Shown piece after piece: positions 53,405 through 62,129 of a stretch of DNA of 64,000 nt; positions within the stretch are counted from its first letter, which is position 1, and each line of letters starts with the position of its first letter. A program made the position numbers and the translations under genes. The DNA is taken from NCBI RefSeq assembly GCF_004366075.1, contig NZ_SODU01000002.1:1426758-1490757 (forward strand). Reading direction: 5' to 3'. Under the pieces are notes generated by a model. That model was not told where the DNA came from and searched no databases. It saw nothing but the letters and a program-made list of their open reading frames with translations. Source of the stretch: Kribbella pratensis. Its GTDB lineage: Bacteria; Actinomycetota; Actinomycetes; Propionibacteriales; Kribbellaceae.

Positions 53405-54076
53405 TCAGGTGCGCACCACGTAGGTGTTCACGACCTTGTCGTGCCACGTCTGCCGCTGCTCGTCCCACAAGGGCCACAGCAGGTTCAGGAAGCAGGCGGT
53501 GTTGAAGAGGCTGCTGAGGAAGTCGCGAAGGAAGGAACGGCCGGCGCCGATCGGCTCTCCGGTCACGGCGTCGATCAGCTTGATGTTCAGCGCGCTCTTG
53601 CCCACGCTCTGGCCGGACTTTCCCTGCCGGAAGACCCGGTTCCACAGGCTGAGCACGATGCTGGCGACGCAGCCCACCAGGAAGAGGATGATCGCCCACC
53701 ATTGCGGGTTGTCGTCCGGGTAGGGGTTGCCTTCGCGCGCCGCGACGTTCGCGATCAGAGCGCCGAACCCGATCAGGAGCGGCGCCACTGAGATCAGGCT
53801 GTCGATCAGCGACGCAGCGACCCGAGGGCCCCAGTCCGCCAGGGGAGGCATCGGCGCGCCGTAGCCGTAGCCGTAGGCGCCGTAGGGCTGCTGGCCGTAG
53901 CCGGAGCCGTACGGCTGCCCGTAGCCCGGCCCGTACGGCGCCTGCTGAGGATGGTGCTGCGACTGCTGCCCGTATCCGTAGCCTGGCTGCTGCTGACCGT
54001 ACCCGTATCCCGGCTGGGCGTTTCCGTACGGCTGGTCCTGCGGCCGGTTGTCGTCAGGCGGCGTCGGTGTGCTCAT
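53405..54076 (-). CDS. RDD family membrane protein with Tyr/Gly/Gln/Pro-rich N-terminus
   Basis: The 223-residue protein has a low-complexity N-terminus (PDDNRPQDQPYGNAQPGYGYGQQQ to about residue 75) and an RDD domain: WGPRVAASLIDSLISVAPLL with the Arg/Asp/Asp signature, two further helices and RVFRQGKSGQSVGKSALNIKLID. RDD proteins have been linked to ion transport, but roles vary. The 3' end is 2 bp from the convergent membrane gene. ATG 54076, divergent from DUF2752. Confidence 0.8.
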   Translation of the reverse strand: MSTPTPPDDNRPQDQPYGNAQPGYGYGQQQPGYGYGQQSQHHPQQAPYGPGYGQPYGSGYGQQPYGAYGYGYGAPMPPLADWGPRVAASLIDSLISVAPLLIGFGALIANVAAREGNPYPDDNPQWWAIILFLVGCVASIVLSLWNRVFRQGKSGQSVGKSALNIKLIDAVTGEPIGAGRSFLRDFLSSLFNTACFLNLLWPLWDEQRQTWHDKVVNTYVVRT

Positions 54077-54130
54077 CGCAATCCGTCTCCCAGTCGATCG
54101 ATGCCACCGTATCGCGGGTACCGTTGGAGC

Positions 54131-54556
54131 GTGACCTTCGCGGTGATGCCCCGTCCATCAGGACCGGTGAAGCCTGTCGATCGCCGCGTCTGGGGCCTGG
54201 CCGGAGTGGGGATCGGCGGCTTCGCGCTGGCCGGGATCTACCGGCTGTCCGGCCTGGGTATCCCGTGCCCCCTGCACACGCTGACGGGTCTCGACTGCCC
54301 GTTCTGCGGCGCGACCAGAATGGCCGCGGCACTCCTCGAAGGCGATCTGAACGCCGCCTGGCACTTCAACGCCGCGGTCCTGATCCTCGGCCCGCTCATT
54401 GGTGTTGCCATCGGCTACGAGGTCGTCGCCTGGTTGCTGTCCCGCGCCGGCTGGCTCAACCTGCCCCGGCAGCGCCTCAGCCCACGGGCGGTGGCAATTC
54501 TCACAAAGGTTGCTCTGGGCGCCTTGCTGATCTTCGGCGTACTACGGAATTTCTGA
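54131..54556 (+). CDS. DUF2752 membrane protein
   Basis: The 141-residue protein has the DUF2752 motif GIPCPLHTLTGLDCPFCGATRMAAALLEGD with three conserved cysteines (metal or redox site), and about three helices (WGLAGVGIGGFALAGIY; AVLILGPLIGVAIGYEVV; KVALGALLIFGVL). GTG 54131 chosen; ATG 54146 possible. Function unknown. It converges with the next gene. Confidence 0.8.
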   Translation: MTFAVMPRPSGPVKPVDRRVWGLAGVGIGGFALAGIYRLSGLGIPCPLHTLTGLDCPFCGATRMAAALLEGDLNAAWHFNAAVLILGPLIGVAIGYEVVAWLLSRAGWLNLPRQRLSPRAVAILTKVALGALLIFGVLRNF

Positions 54557-54562
54557 GGCCGA

Positions 54563-55051
54563 TCACCTGATCAGGCCGGCGCGCTGCCACGCGGCCTGCA
54601 CGAAGGGCGGGACGACGAGATCGATCCGCCGGCCGAAGGCCACGTAGTTCAACATGACGTCGAACCAGACCGGCCGCGGCACCCGCAGCTTGTACTGAGT
54701 GTCCCCGTACGCGAGGACGGTCCCGTCATGCTCGGTCCACATGCGGGTCACGGCAGCCAGGCCGAAAACCTGCTGGCCGTAGCGGTTGAGCAGCAGCACC
54801 CGGTGCCGCGTCAGGACCGCCGTACCGTTGTCGATCGTGCGCCACTGCGCTGCCGCCGCATAGCCGTGGGAGTTCCCGATGGCGAGCCGGACGCCGTCGA
54901 ACCGTTGCACCTCGCAAGGTTCGACCGCGTGGGCGGTCTCGCCGGGCTCCAGCGGCACCGGCGGCGGGAGAGGCTGCAACTGAACCCCCTGGCCCAATGC
55001 GCTCCACAGATTCCACGCATCCCACCAGTCCTGCTCGAACGGATTCAGCAC
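54563..55051 (-). CDS. Hypothetical protein, about 162 residues
   Basis: The sequence MLNPFEQDWWDAWNLWSALGQGVQLQPLPPPVPLEPGE is followed by a beta-rich domain (VQRFDGVRLAIGNSHGYAAAAQWRTIDNGTAVLTRHRVLLLNRYGQQVFGLAAVTRMW) that looks like a GRAM/PH-type membrane-binding or SHOCT-like domain. No membrane helix. It lies between two RDD genes on the same strand, 24 bp from the next RDD gene, suggesting a shared transcript. Confidence 0.6.
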   Translation of the reverse strand: MLNPFEQDWWDAWNLWSALGQGVQLQPLPPPVPLEPGETAHAVEPCEVQRFDGVRLAIGNSHGYAAAAQWRTIDNGTAVLTRHRVLLLNRYGQQVFGLAAVTRMWTEHDGTVLAYGDTQYKLRVPRPVWFDVMLNYVAFGRRIDLVVPPFVQAAWQRAGLIR

Positions 55052-55075
55052 AGCCCCTCCCCAGTCCTCAGCCGA

Positions 55076-55960
55076 CTACCGAAGCCCGATCACCAGCGTG
55101 TTCGCGGCCTTGTCGTGCCAGCCCTGCACCCGCCCGGAGCTGTCGAACAGCGGCGACAGGTAGACGAGCAGCGCGCCGATACCACAGATGGCCGCACCGA
55201 TGATCGGCAGCAGCCAGCGCATGAAGGCCGGACCGAAGCCTGGCAGTTGTCCGTCGGCGGACTTGACGACCTTGATGCCCATGATCATCTTGCCGACCGT
55301 TTGCCCCTTGAAGGCGGTCATGAGGAGTTCGTAGCCGATCGTCAACAGGCCTGTGAGCCACCACACGGTGAACAGCGCGCCGAAGAATCCGCCGAGTGCG
55401 GCCCCGGACTCCTCCGGTGAGGCGTCACTGAGTCCCTTGCTCGCGCCCCCGATGATCACGGTAGCGAGGATGGAGACGACGATGCCGAGAATCACCGAGT
55501 CGATGATGCGGGCGAGCGCCCGGGACCCGAGGGTCGCGACCTTCACCGTCCCGAGGCCGGGGATCTGGACGAGGCCGCTCTGAGCCTGAGCGACCTGGCC
55601 GTACTCGGGACCCTGCGGGTATCCACCGGGCTGGCCCGGCTGCTGGCCGTACTGCGGTTGGCCGTAACCGGGCTGGCCCGGCTGCTGGCCGTACTGCGGT
55701 TGGCCGTAACCCGGCTGACCGGGCTGCTGGCCGTAACCAGGCTGGCCGGGCTGACCGCCAGGCTGCTGGCCGTACTGACCCGGAGCGCCGTAACCCGGCT
55801 GACCGGGCTGGCCCGGCGGGGTCGCACCCGGGGTGCCGTACGGGTTCTGTCCGGGGCCTTGGGCGCCCTGTCCATAGGACGGCTGCCCACCCGGCGCGCC
55901 CGGTCCCTGGTTCCGGCCGTCCTCCGGTCCGGTGCCCGGGGGTACGTTCTGGTCGCTCAC
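55076..55960 (-). CDS. RDD family membrane protein with long PGQPGYGQ-type repeat N-terminus
   Basis: The 294-residue protein starts at GTG 55960 (AAAGGA upstream). Residues 1-130 are repeats of QQPGQPGYGQPQYG type, encoded by near-identical tandem DNA repeats (55627-55790), followed by the RDD domain: LGSRALARIIDSVILGIVVSILATVIIGG, GYELLMTAFKGQTVGKMIMGIKVVKSADG and two more helices ending WHDKAANTLVIGLR. The low-complexity part probably extends into the cytosol or associates with partners. It is a paralogue of the RDD gene at 53405. Confidence 0.82.
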   Translation of the reverse strand: MSDQNVPPGTGPEDGRNQGPGAPGGQPSYGQGAQGPGQNPYGTPGATPPGQPGQPGYGAPGQYGQQPGGQPGQPGYGQQPGQPGYGQPQYGQQPGQPGYGQPQYGQQPGQPGGYPQGPEYGQVAQAQSGLVQIPGLGTVKVATLGSRALARIIDSVILGIVVSILATVIIGGASKGLSDASPEESGAALGGFFGALFTVWWLTGLLTIGYELLMTAFKGQTVGKMIMGIKVVKSADGQLPGFGPAFMRWLLPIIGAAICGIGALLVYLSPLFDSSGRVQGWHDKAANTLVIGLR

Positions 55961-56087
55961 GATGGTCCTTTCGTCACAGTTCACCCGCGTTTACTGGGCA
56001 AAGGCTAGCGGTCGGAGGGCCACAGCGGTGGGCATGGCAGACGCGAAACGCCCGATCTGTGGACAGTTGCACCAATTGACATCAAAT

Positions 56088-56124
56088 ACAGCTGCGGACC
56101 GGCGATTCGCCGGCCCGCAGCTGT
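56088..56124 (-). terminator. Terminator of the pst operon
   Basis: ACAGCTGCGG-a-CCGGCG-att-CGCCGG-c-CCGCAGCTGT forms 16 pairs and lies 30 bp beyond the pstB stop. On the minus strand it is followed by the T-rich run TATTTGATG, a classical rho-independent shape. Confidence 0.9.
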
Positions 56125-56153
56125 GGATAACTCGTACGACGATCAGACAGGAT

Positions 56154-56930
56154 CTAGCCGAAGCGGCCGGTGATGTAGTCCTCGGTGGCCTTTTCGGCCG
56201 GGTTGGAGAAGATCTGCTTGGTCGGCGCCATCTCGATCAGCCGGCCGGGCTTGCCGGTCGCGGCCAGGTTGAAGAAGGCCGTCTGGTCCGAGACCCGGGC
56301 CGCCTGCTGCATGTTGTGCGTGACGATCACAACAGTGAAACGGTCCTTGAGTTTCTCGATCAGGTCCTCGATCGCCAGCGTGGAGATCGGGTCCAGTGCC
56401 GAGCACGGCTCGTCCATCAGGATCACCTCCGGCTCGACCGCGATCGCCCGGGCGATGCAGAGTCGTTGCTGCTGGCCACCGGACAGACCCGCGCCCGGCT
56501 TGTCGAGCCGGTCCTTCACCTCGTTCCAGAGGTTCGCGCCCTTGAGCGACGACTCGACGACCTCGGTGAGCTTCTTGCGGTCCTTGACGCCGTTCAGCTT
56601 CAGGCCGGACGCGACGTTGTCGAAGATCGACATCGTCGGGAACGGGTTCGGCCGCTGGAACACCATGCCGACAACCCGCCGTACCGCGACCGGGTCGATG
56701 CCCGCGCCGTACAGGTCCTGCTGGTCCAGCATCACCTTGCCCTCGACGCGGGCGCCGGGGATCACCTCGTGCATCCGGTTCAAGGTGCGCAGGAACGTGG
56801 ACTTGCCGCAGCCGGACGGGCCGATGAACGCGGTGACCGAACGGGGCTCGACCGTCATCGACACGTCCTCGACGGCCTTGAAGTCGCCGTAGTAGACGTT
56901 GAGGCCGCTGACCTCGATGCGCTTAGCCAT
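56154..56930 (-). CDS. pstB: Phosphate ABC transporter ATP-binding protein PstB
   Basis: The 258-residue ATPase has Walker A GPSGCGKST (35-43), signature LSGGQQQRL, Walker B VILMDEPCSALDP and the switch histidine in IVTHNM. It energises high-affinity Pi import by the PstCA channel. ATG 56930 is 20 bp after pstA. It ends the operon ahead of a strong terminator. No phoU gene follows immediately, unlike in enterobacteria. Confidence 0.97.
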   Translation of the reverse strand: MAKRIEVSGLNVYYGDFKAVEDVSMTVEPRSVTAFIGPSGCGKSTFLRTLNRMHEVIPGARVEGKVMLDQQDLYGAGIDPVAVRRVVGMVFQRPNPFPTMSIFDNVASGLKLNGVKDRKKLTEVVESSLKGANLWNEVKDRLDKPGAGLSGGQQQRLCIARAIAVEPEVILMDEPCSALDPISTLAIEDLIEKLKDRFTVVIVTHNMQQAARVSDQTAFFNLAATGKPGRLIEMAPTKQIFSNPAEKATEDYITGRFG

Positions 56931-56950
56931 ATCGACTCAGAACCTCTCGA

Positions 56951-57871
56951 CTATTTCGACTTGATGGCGCTGAACCGGGCGATCAGCCGGGCCAGCAGGT
57001 TGAGGGCAAGGACCAGCAGGATCAGGGTGAGCGCTGCCGCCCAGACCCGGTCCGCGGCGTTCGGCAACGCCAACTCGGTCCGGTCCTGGTTGATCATCGT
57101 CGGCAGCGCGCCCATGAAGCCGTTGAACGGGTTCAGGTTGATGTTCTTGGAGTAGCCGACCAGGATCAGCAGCGGCGCGGTCTCGCCCATCACCCGGGCC
57201 AGACCGAGCATCACGCCGGTGATGATGCCGCCGAACGCCGTCGGTACGACGACCTTCAGGATCGTCTTCCACTTCGGTACGCCGAGTGCGTACGACGCCT
57301 CGCGCAACTCGTCCGGCACGAGTTTCAGCATCTCCTCGGTGGACCGCAGTACGACGGGAAGCATCAGCAGCACCAGCGACAGTGACACCGCGAATCCCAC
57401 GCGGTTGAAGCCGAACACGGTGATCCAGACTGCGTAGACGAACAGCGCGGCGACGATCGACGGGACACCGGTGAGGATGTCGATCATGAAGCTCACGACC
57501 TTGGCGGCTCGCGTGCCCTTGCCGTACTCGACCAGGTAGATCGCGCCGAGAATCGCGATCGGGACCGCGATCACGGCGGTGATCAGGGCCATGATCAGCG
57601 TGCCCATGATCGCGTGGTACGCGCCGCCGCCGGCCCGCCGGACCGTGATGCCACGCTGCGACTGGCTCCACCAGTCCGCGCTCAGCAGCAGGTGATAACC
57701 CTTGCTGACCACGGTGAACAGGATCCACAGCAGCGGGATCATCGCGACCGCGAAGGCCAGCACGATCAGCACGGTGGCCAGCGTGTTCTTGAAGGCCCGG
57801 GCGCCCGACTTCCCGGTCAGGTCCAGGACCTTCCCGTCGTACGCCGGCTTGTTCTCTGCTACCGCGGTCAT
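56951..57871 (-). CDS. pstA: Phosphate ABC transporter permease PstA
   Basis: The 306-residue protein has six membrane helices; the EAA loop LVPDELREASYALGVPKWKTILKVVVPTAFGGIITG contacts PstB. The start region MTAVAENKPAYDGKVLDLTGKSGARAFKNTLATVLIVLAF precedes the first helix. ATG 57871 overlaps the pstC stop by 4 bp (ATGA). Confidence 0.96.
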   Translation of the reverse strand: MTAVAENKPAYDGKVLDLTGKSGARAFKNTLATVLIVLAFAVAMIPLLWILFTVVSKGYHLLLSADWWSQSQRGITVRRAGGGAYHAIMGTLIMALITAVIAVPIAILGAIYLVEYGKGTRAAKVVSFMIDILTGVPSIVAALFVYAVWITVFGFNRVGFAVSLSLVLLMLPVVLRSTEEMLKLVPDELREASYALGVPKWKTILKVVVPTAFGGIITGVMLGLARVMGETAPLLILVGYSKNINLNPFNGFMGALPTMINQDRTELALPNAADRVWAAALTLILLVLALNLLARLIARFSAIKSK

Positions 57872-59100
57872 GCTGAGGCTCCTTCCGTGGCGGCGCCGGC
57901 GCGGCGGTTGCGCCGGGGCCGCTTGGTGCCGGGGGCGCTGCGGTCGACGATGATCCGCGCCGCGGAGTTGACCAGGAACGTGACGACGAACAGCACCAGG
58001 CCGGCCGCGATGTACGCGCCGGTCTTCTCCGGCGAGTCGAACTCGGCGGCGTTGTTGGCGATCTTCGACGCGAACGTCTCGCCACCGGCGAAGATCGACG
58101 AGTTCCACGGGTCGTTGCCGTTCGGCACCGACAGGATGATCAGTACGGCGACGGTTTCACCGAGCGCCCGGCCGAGACCGAGCATCGAGGCGCTGACCAC
58201 ACCGGAACGCCCGTACGGCAGCACCGACAGCCGGATCATCTCCCAGCGGGTGGCCCCGAGCGCCAGCGCGCCTTCGCGGTGCGCGATCGGCGTCTGCGCG
58301 AAGATCTCCCGGCTGATCGCGGTGACCACCGGAAGGATCATGATCGCCAGCACCACCGACGCGGTGAAGACCACGCCGACGTTGTCGCCCGGCGGCTTCT
58401 CGAACAGCGGGATCCAGCCGAGCGCCGTGGACAGTCCGTTGATCACGGGGCGCAGGATCGGCGCGAAGAACAGGATGCCCCACAGGCCGTAGATGATCGA
58501 CGGTACGGCGGCCAGCAGGTCGACCGCGTGCGCGACCGGTGCGGCCAGCCGTTTCGGGGCGTAGTAAGTGACGAACAGCGCGACCCCGATCGCGATCGGG
58601 ACCGCGATCAGCATCGCGATGATCGAGCTGATCACGGTGGTGTAGAACAGCGCCGCGATGCCGAACCGCGGCTGGTCGCCGCCCGGCTCCCAGATCCGGG
58701 AGAACAAGAAGTTGCTCTTGTCATCGATCAGCGCCGGGATCGCCAGCGCCAGCAGGAAGATGCCGACGAACGCGACGATCAGGACCACCAGGCCGCCGGA
58801 GCCGCGGGCGAGCCCGCCGAACAGCCGGTCGCCGAGATGCCCGACCGGGCCGAGCTCGAGCTTGCCGCCGGTCTCCGTCGGGGTCACAGGCGCGGTCGTC
58901 GTACCCGCATCCTCGACACCGGACTCGGTCATCACCTCGGCGTCCGCCGCGGCCGCCTCGTGCTCGGCGTGCTCCGAGGCCAGGCCGCCGAACCGCGGGG
59001 TCGGGCCGGCGTCCTCATGAACCAGATCCTCGATCCTCGGTTCTTCGGCGGCTGTGCCGTCCGGCCGGTCGGGCGGTGCCGTGCCGTCTGGACTACTCAT
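57868..59100 (-). CDS. pstC: Phosphate ABC transporter permease PstC
   Basis: The 410-residue protein has a hydrophilic N-terminal extension of about 100 residues (Pro, Glu and Thr rich), then six helices with the permease EAA loop IAHREGALALGATRWEMIRLSVLPYGRSGVV. The N-terminal tail is longer than in E. coli PstC and typical for actinobacteria. ATG 59100. It lies 116 bp from pstS, with a hairpin between them. Confidence 0.96.
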   Translation of the reverse strand: MSSPDGTAPPDRPDGTAAEEPRIEDLVHEDAGPTPRFGGLASEHAEHEAAAADAEVMTESGVEDAGTTTAPVTPTETGGKLELGPVGHLGDRLFGGLARGSGGLVVLIVAFVGIFLLALAIPALIDDKSNFLFSRIWEPGGDQPRFGIAALFYTTVISSIIAMLIAVPIAIGVALFVTYYAPKRLAAPVAHAVDLLAAVPSIIYGLWGILFFAPILRPVINGLSTALGWIPLFEKPPGDNVGVVFTASVVLAIMILPVVTAISREIFAQTPIAHREGALALGATRWEMIRLSVLPYGRSGVVSASMLGLGRALGETVAVLIILSVPNGNDPWNSSIFAGGETFASKIANNAAEFDSPEKTGAYIAAGLVLFVVTFLVNSAARIIVDRSAPGTKRPRRNRRAGAATEGASA

Positions 59101-59154
59101 TTCGATGCTGCTCCAAGCGCCTGAGTCGTGATGTCACGTATCGGTCTCACGAGG

Positions 59155-59197
59155 CGAGCCCCGGCGTGCTCCGATGACTCGGATCGGCCGGGGCTCG
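59155..59197 (-). terminator. Hairpin between pstS and pstC
   Basis: Arms CGAGCCCCGGC and GCCGGGGCTCG (11 bp, with CCGA/TCGG pairing inside the loop) lie 20 bp after the pstS stop. It could limit read-through or stabilise the pstS message, giving more binding protein than permease. Confidence 0.7.
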
Positions 59198-59216
59198 CAT
59201 CAGTACTGCGTCTCGA

Positions 59217-60329
59217 TCAGCTGATCGCCTGGATGGCGGCCTCGACCTTGGTCTGGATCTCGGCCGGGAGCGGCGCGTAGTTCAGGTCGGTCAGCGACGC
59301 CTGGCCGTCCTTGCTGACGAAGTAGCTCAGGAAGCTCTTCACCAGCGCGGTCTTCTCGGCCGGGAGGCCCTTGGTGCAGGCGATCTCGTAGGTGACCAGG
59401 ATGATCGGGTACGCACCCGGGGCCTTGGTCGCGTAGTCCAGCTTCAGGGCCAGGTCGGACCCGGTGCCGGCCGGCTTCGCGGCGGCCAGCGCCTTGCCGG
59501 CGGAGTCGGCGGACAGCTCGACCGGGGTGCCCGAGCCGGTCTCGATCTGGGCGACGCCGAGCTTGTTGTCGACGGCGTACGACCACTCGACGTACGTGAT
59601 CGAGTTCTTGCTGCTCTTCACACCCTCGGCGACACCCGCCGACTTCTCCTTGCCGGCGCCGGTGCCGGTCCACTTCTTGGCCGGCTCGCCGGTCCAGGCG
59701 CCGCCACCGGCCGCCTTCAGGTACTTGGTGAAGTTCTCGGTGGTGCCGGACTCGTCGGAGCGGAAGAACACCGAGATCGGTGCCGACGGCAACGTGACGC
59801 CCGCGTTCAGCTTGGCGATCGCCGGGTCGTTCCAGGTCTTGATCGTGCCCTGGAAGATCTTCGCGGCGGTCGGGCCGTCGAGGACCAGCTTGGTCACACC
59901 GTCGACGTTGTAGGCGATCGCGACCGGGCCGATGACCATCGGCAGGTCGACGGCCGCGTTACCCGCGCAGCGCTTCGTGGCCGCGGTCATCTCGGCCGGC
60001 TTCAGGGCCGAGTCGGAGCCGGCGAAGTCGACCTGGCCCGCGTTGAACTGCTTGATCCCCGCGCCGGAGCCGGTCGGGTTGTAGTTCACCGTGACGTCGG
60101 CGCACTTCTCGTTGTACTTGCTGATGACTTCCTCGATGGCGTTCTTCTGCGCCGAGGAACCCTCGGCGTTCAGGGTGCCCTTCGGGCACTCGGCACCGGC
60201 CGACGAGGTCGAGGAGTCGGGGCTCGACGAACCGGCCGGCTCGGGGTCACTGCCACAGGCGCTCAGGGCGAGGACGCCGAGGGAGGCCACGGCGACGGAG
60301 CCGACGCGGAACAGGCGATTGACGGACAC
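59217..60329 (-). CDS. pstS: Phosphate-binding lipoprotein PstS
   Basis: The 370-residue precursor has a lipobox LSAC (residues 22-25) after MSVNRLFRVGSVAVASLGVLA. The mature protein has GTLNAEGSSAQKNAIEEVISKYNEKCADVTVNYNPTGSGAGIKQF and SGSDSALKPAEM-like phosphate-ligand loops (DFAGSDSALK), SDESGTTENFTKYLK and YVEWSYAVDNKLG. It captures Pi outside the membrane. GTG 60329. A PHO-box array lies upstream. Confidence 0.96.
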   Translation of the reverse strand: MSVNRLFRVGSVAVASLGVLALSACGSDPEPAGSSSPDSSTSSAGAECPKGTLNAEGSSAQKNAIEEVISKYNEKCADVTVNYNPTGSGAGIKQFNAGQVDFAGSDSALKPAEMTAATKRCAGNAAVDLPMVIGPVAIAYNVDGVTKLVLDGPTAAKIFQGTIKTWNDPAIAKLNAGVTLPSAPISVFFRSDESGTTENFTKYLKAAGGGAWTGEPAKKWTGTGAGKEKSAGVAEGVKSSKNSITYVEWSYAVDNKLGVAQIETGSGTPVELSADSAGKALAAAKPAGTGSDLALKLDYATKAPGAYPIILVTYEIACTKGLPAEKTALVKSFLSYFVSKDGQASLTDLNYAPLPAEIQTKVEAAIQAIS

Positions 60330-60390
60330 GAGAGTGTTGCCCTTCTGCGGGAATCAGACTTCTGAACTTCCACAGACGGTAGGGAGACCA

Positions 60391-60430
60391 GGTGACCGAC
60401 CGGTCCGTCGCTGGTGAACGAGCGGTGAAC
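60391..60430 (-). promoter_or_regulatory. PHO-box array upstream of pstS
   Basis: Read on the minus strand, units spaced by 11 bp begin GTTCACCGCTC, GTTCACCAGCG, then a degenerate unit ACGGACCGGTC and GGTCACC. Two exact GTTCACC copies with 11-bp period fit PhoP direct-repeat boxes. The array ends about 60 bp from the pstS GTG, with TACCGT as a possible -10. Confidence 0.8.
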
Positions 60431-60606
60431 GGTTCCGGTAGCGTGCGCGACGCCTGGCGTGCCGACAGGCAGCCATTAGATGAACTGAGTTAAGAGCCAT
60501 TACTCTCCGTCGATGTAAACGGCTGTTGGCTCACGTTTCGGTAACGCACAGCGCACCGGCACGGTGAACGGTAGTACCTCGTCGTGCCATCCCAAGCCGA
60601 CGGGCG

Positions 60607-61080
60607 TCAGCTGGAGAAGTCCTCCGGGGCGACGCCGTCGAGGAACTGCCGGAAGCGTTCCAGCTCGGCCTGCTCCTCCTCGGGGGTCGCGACGCCGGCC
60701 TCGCGCAGTACCTCTTCGGTGCAGCGGATCGGCGTACCGAGACGGACCGCGAGCGCGACCGAGTCGCTCGGTCGGGCCGAGACCCGCGCGCCGTTGGCCA
60801 GCACGAGTTCGGCGTAGAACACGGCGTCGCGCAGTTCGACGATCTCGACGGCTTCGATATGCACACCGAACGCCTCGATCAGGTCGCGCATCAGGTCATG
60901 GGTGAGCGGTCGCGACGGACGCAGGCCCTGCTCCTCGTAGGCGATCGCGGTCGCCTCGACCGAGCCGATCGAGATCGGCAGGTAGCGGTAGCCCTCGGTC
61001 TCCCGCAGCATCATCACCGGGGCCCGGTTGGGCGATTCCATCCGGATCCCGATCAGTGTCAGTTCTCGCATCATCGTCAT
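60607..61080 (-). CDS. Bifunctional nuclease family protein (DUF151)
   Basis: The 157-residue protein (from ATG 61080) shows LTLIGIRMESPNRAPVMMLRETEGYRYLPISIGSVEATAIAYEEQGLRPSRPLTHDLMRDLIEAFG and ARPSDSVALAVRLGTPI, the DUF151/BFN pattern with conserved Asp and His. Plant homologues degrade RNA and DNA; in mycobacteria and other actinobacteria the role is unknown. A longer start at 61200 lacks a ribosome-binding site. It stands between pst and the Nudix gene. Confidence 0.85.
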   Translation of the reverse strand: MTMMRELTLIGIRMESPNRAPVMMLRETEGYRYLPISIGSVEATAIAYEEQGLRPSRPLTHDLMRDLIEAFGVHIEAVEIVELRDAVFYAELVLANGARVSARPSDSVALAVRLGTPIRCTEEVLREAGVATPEEEQAELERFRQFLDGVAPEDFSS

Positions 61081-61230
61081 GGTGCGCCCCGAACCTCTCC
61101 TCAGACCTGCACCCGGTGGGGCGCCGGTTCCTCGGGTAGGAACATACCCGTCACCTCCAGTGTCACCCGGGTACCCCGTCGGCTGTGCCTGGATCGTCAC
61201 CGAGCCGTGTCGCGGCGGCCACTCGGTGCT

Positions 61231-62109
61231 TCAGGGTGGCCCGAATCGCTCGTGCACCAGCCGGCCGTCGGCCAGCCGATGGGCGACCAGAAACGCACCT
61301 GTGGAGAACTTGCCGACCTTCAGCCCCAGCTCCCGCGCCAGGGCAGGCAGGACTGGCCGGTGCGAGCAGACGACCGTCACCTTGCCCGGTTTCCACACCC
61401 GCTCGGCCAGACCGCGCAGTGCGTCCGGGTCGGCGTCGTACCCGCGTTCGGAGATCTCCGGCCACAGGTGGATGCGCCGGTCCAGCAAGGCGGCGTACGG
61501 CGCGACTGTCGCGGCACACCGTTCCGCGTCGCTGCTGATGATCCGGTTGGCGCCCAGTGCCGCCAGTACGCCGGTCATTCGCTGCGCGACCGCCGTACCG
61601 TCGCTGGTGAGTGGACGGAGAGTGTCCTTGCCGTCCCAGTCCTTCCGCTTCAGAGCCTCCGCGTGCCGCACCACGACCACGGTGGCGACAACCGGCACCG
61701 CCTGCTCCAGCGCGTCCAGGATGTCCACGTCACGCGGGTAGCTGAGCTTGCCGCGGGCCTTGTCGACCGGGAGCCAGCTGACCTGGTCCACCTCGTCGTT
61801 CGGCTCGAAGTCGCTGTCACTGACAGGTACGGCGGACCAGTAGTGCACCAGCTTCTGGGCGGTCCCGCCGTTCTTGCGGATCGCGTACCGCTGCACGCCG
61901 AGCGGGGGACCGAGTGTGACCTGCAGTCCGGTCTCCTCCTCGATCTCCCGGCGTGCACCGAGCAGCACGTGCTCGTGCGCGTTGAGCTTGCCCTTCGGGA
62001 GGGACCAGTCGTCGTACCGGGGACGGTGCACCAGCAGCACCTGCCGGGTGCCGCGGCGCTCTCGCCACACGACACCACCCGCGGCGATAACCGTCGCCGG
62101 GTTACTCAT
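61231..62109 (-). CDS. Nudix hydrolase / histidine phosphatase fusion (MutT1-like)
   Basis: The 292-residue protein joins an N-terminal Nudix domain (residues 8-135) with Nudix box beginning GKLNAHEHVL and containing REIEEETGL, to a C-terminal histidine phosphatase (about 140-292) with the RHA motif VVVVRHAEAL and the second histidine VVCSHRP. The arrangement matches mycobacterial MutT1, which hydrolyses 8-oxo-dGTP, 8-oxo-GTP and Ap4A. Placement next to ppk is conserved in many actinobacteria. ATG 62109. Confidence 0.88.
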   Translation of the reverse strand: MSNPATVIAAGGVVWRERRGTRQVLLVHRPRYDDWSLPKGKLNAHEHVLLGARREIEEETGLQVTLGPPLGVQRYAIRKNGGTAQKLVHYWSAVPVSDSDFEPNDEVDQVSWLPVDKARGKLSYPRDVDILDALEQAVPVVATVVVVRHAEALKRKDWDGKDTLRPLTSDGTAVAQRMTGVLAALGANRIISSDAERCAATVAPYAALLDRRIHLWPEISERGYDADPDALRGLAERVWKPGKVTVVCSHRPVLPALARELGLKVGKFSTGAFLVAHRLADGRLVHERFGPP

Positions 62110-62129
62110 GGAATCACCCTAAGACGTGG

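Noticed and set aside
55979..55996. GTTCACC-like pair upstream of the RDD gene as a PHO box
   Set aside because: Spacing is 10 rather than 11 bp and the second unit is poor.
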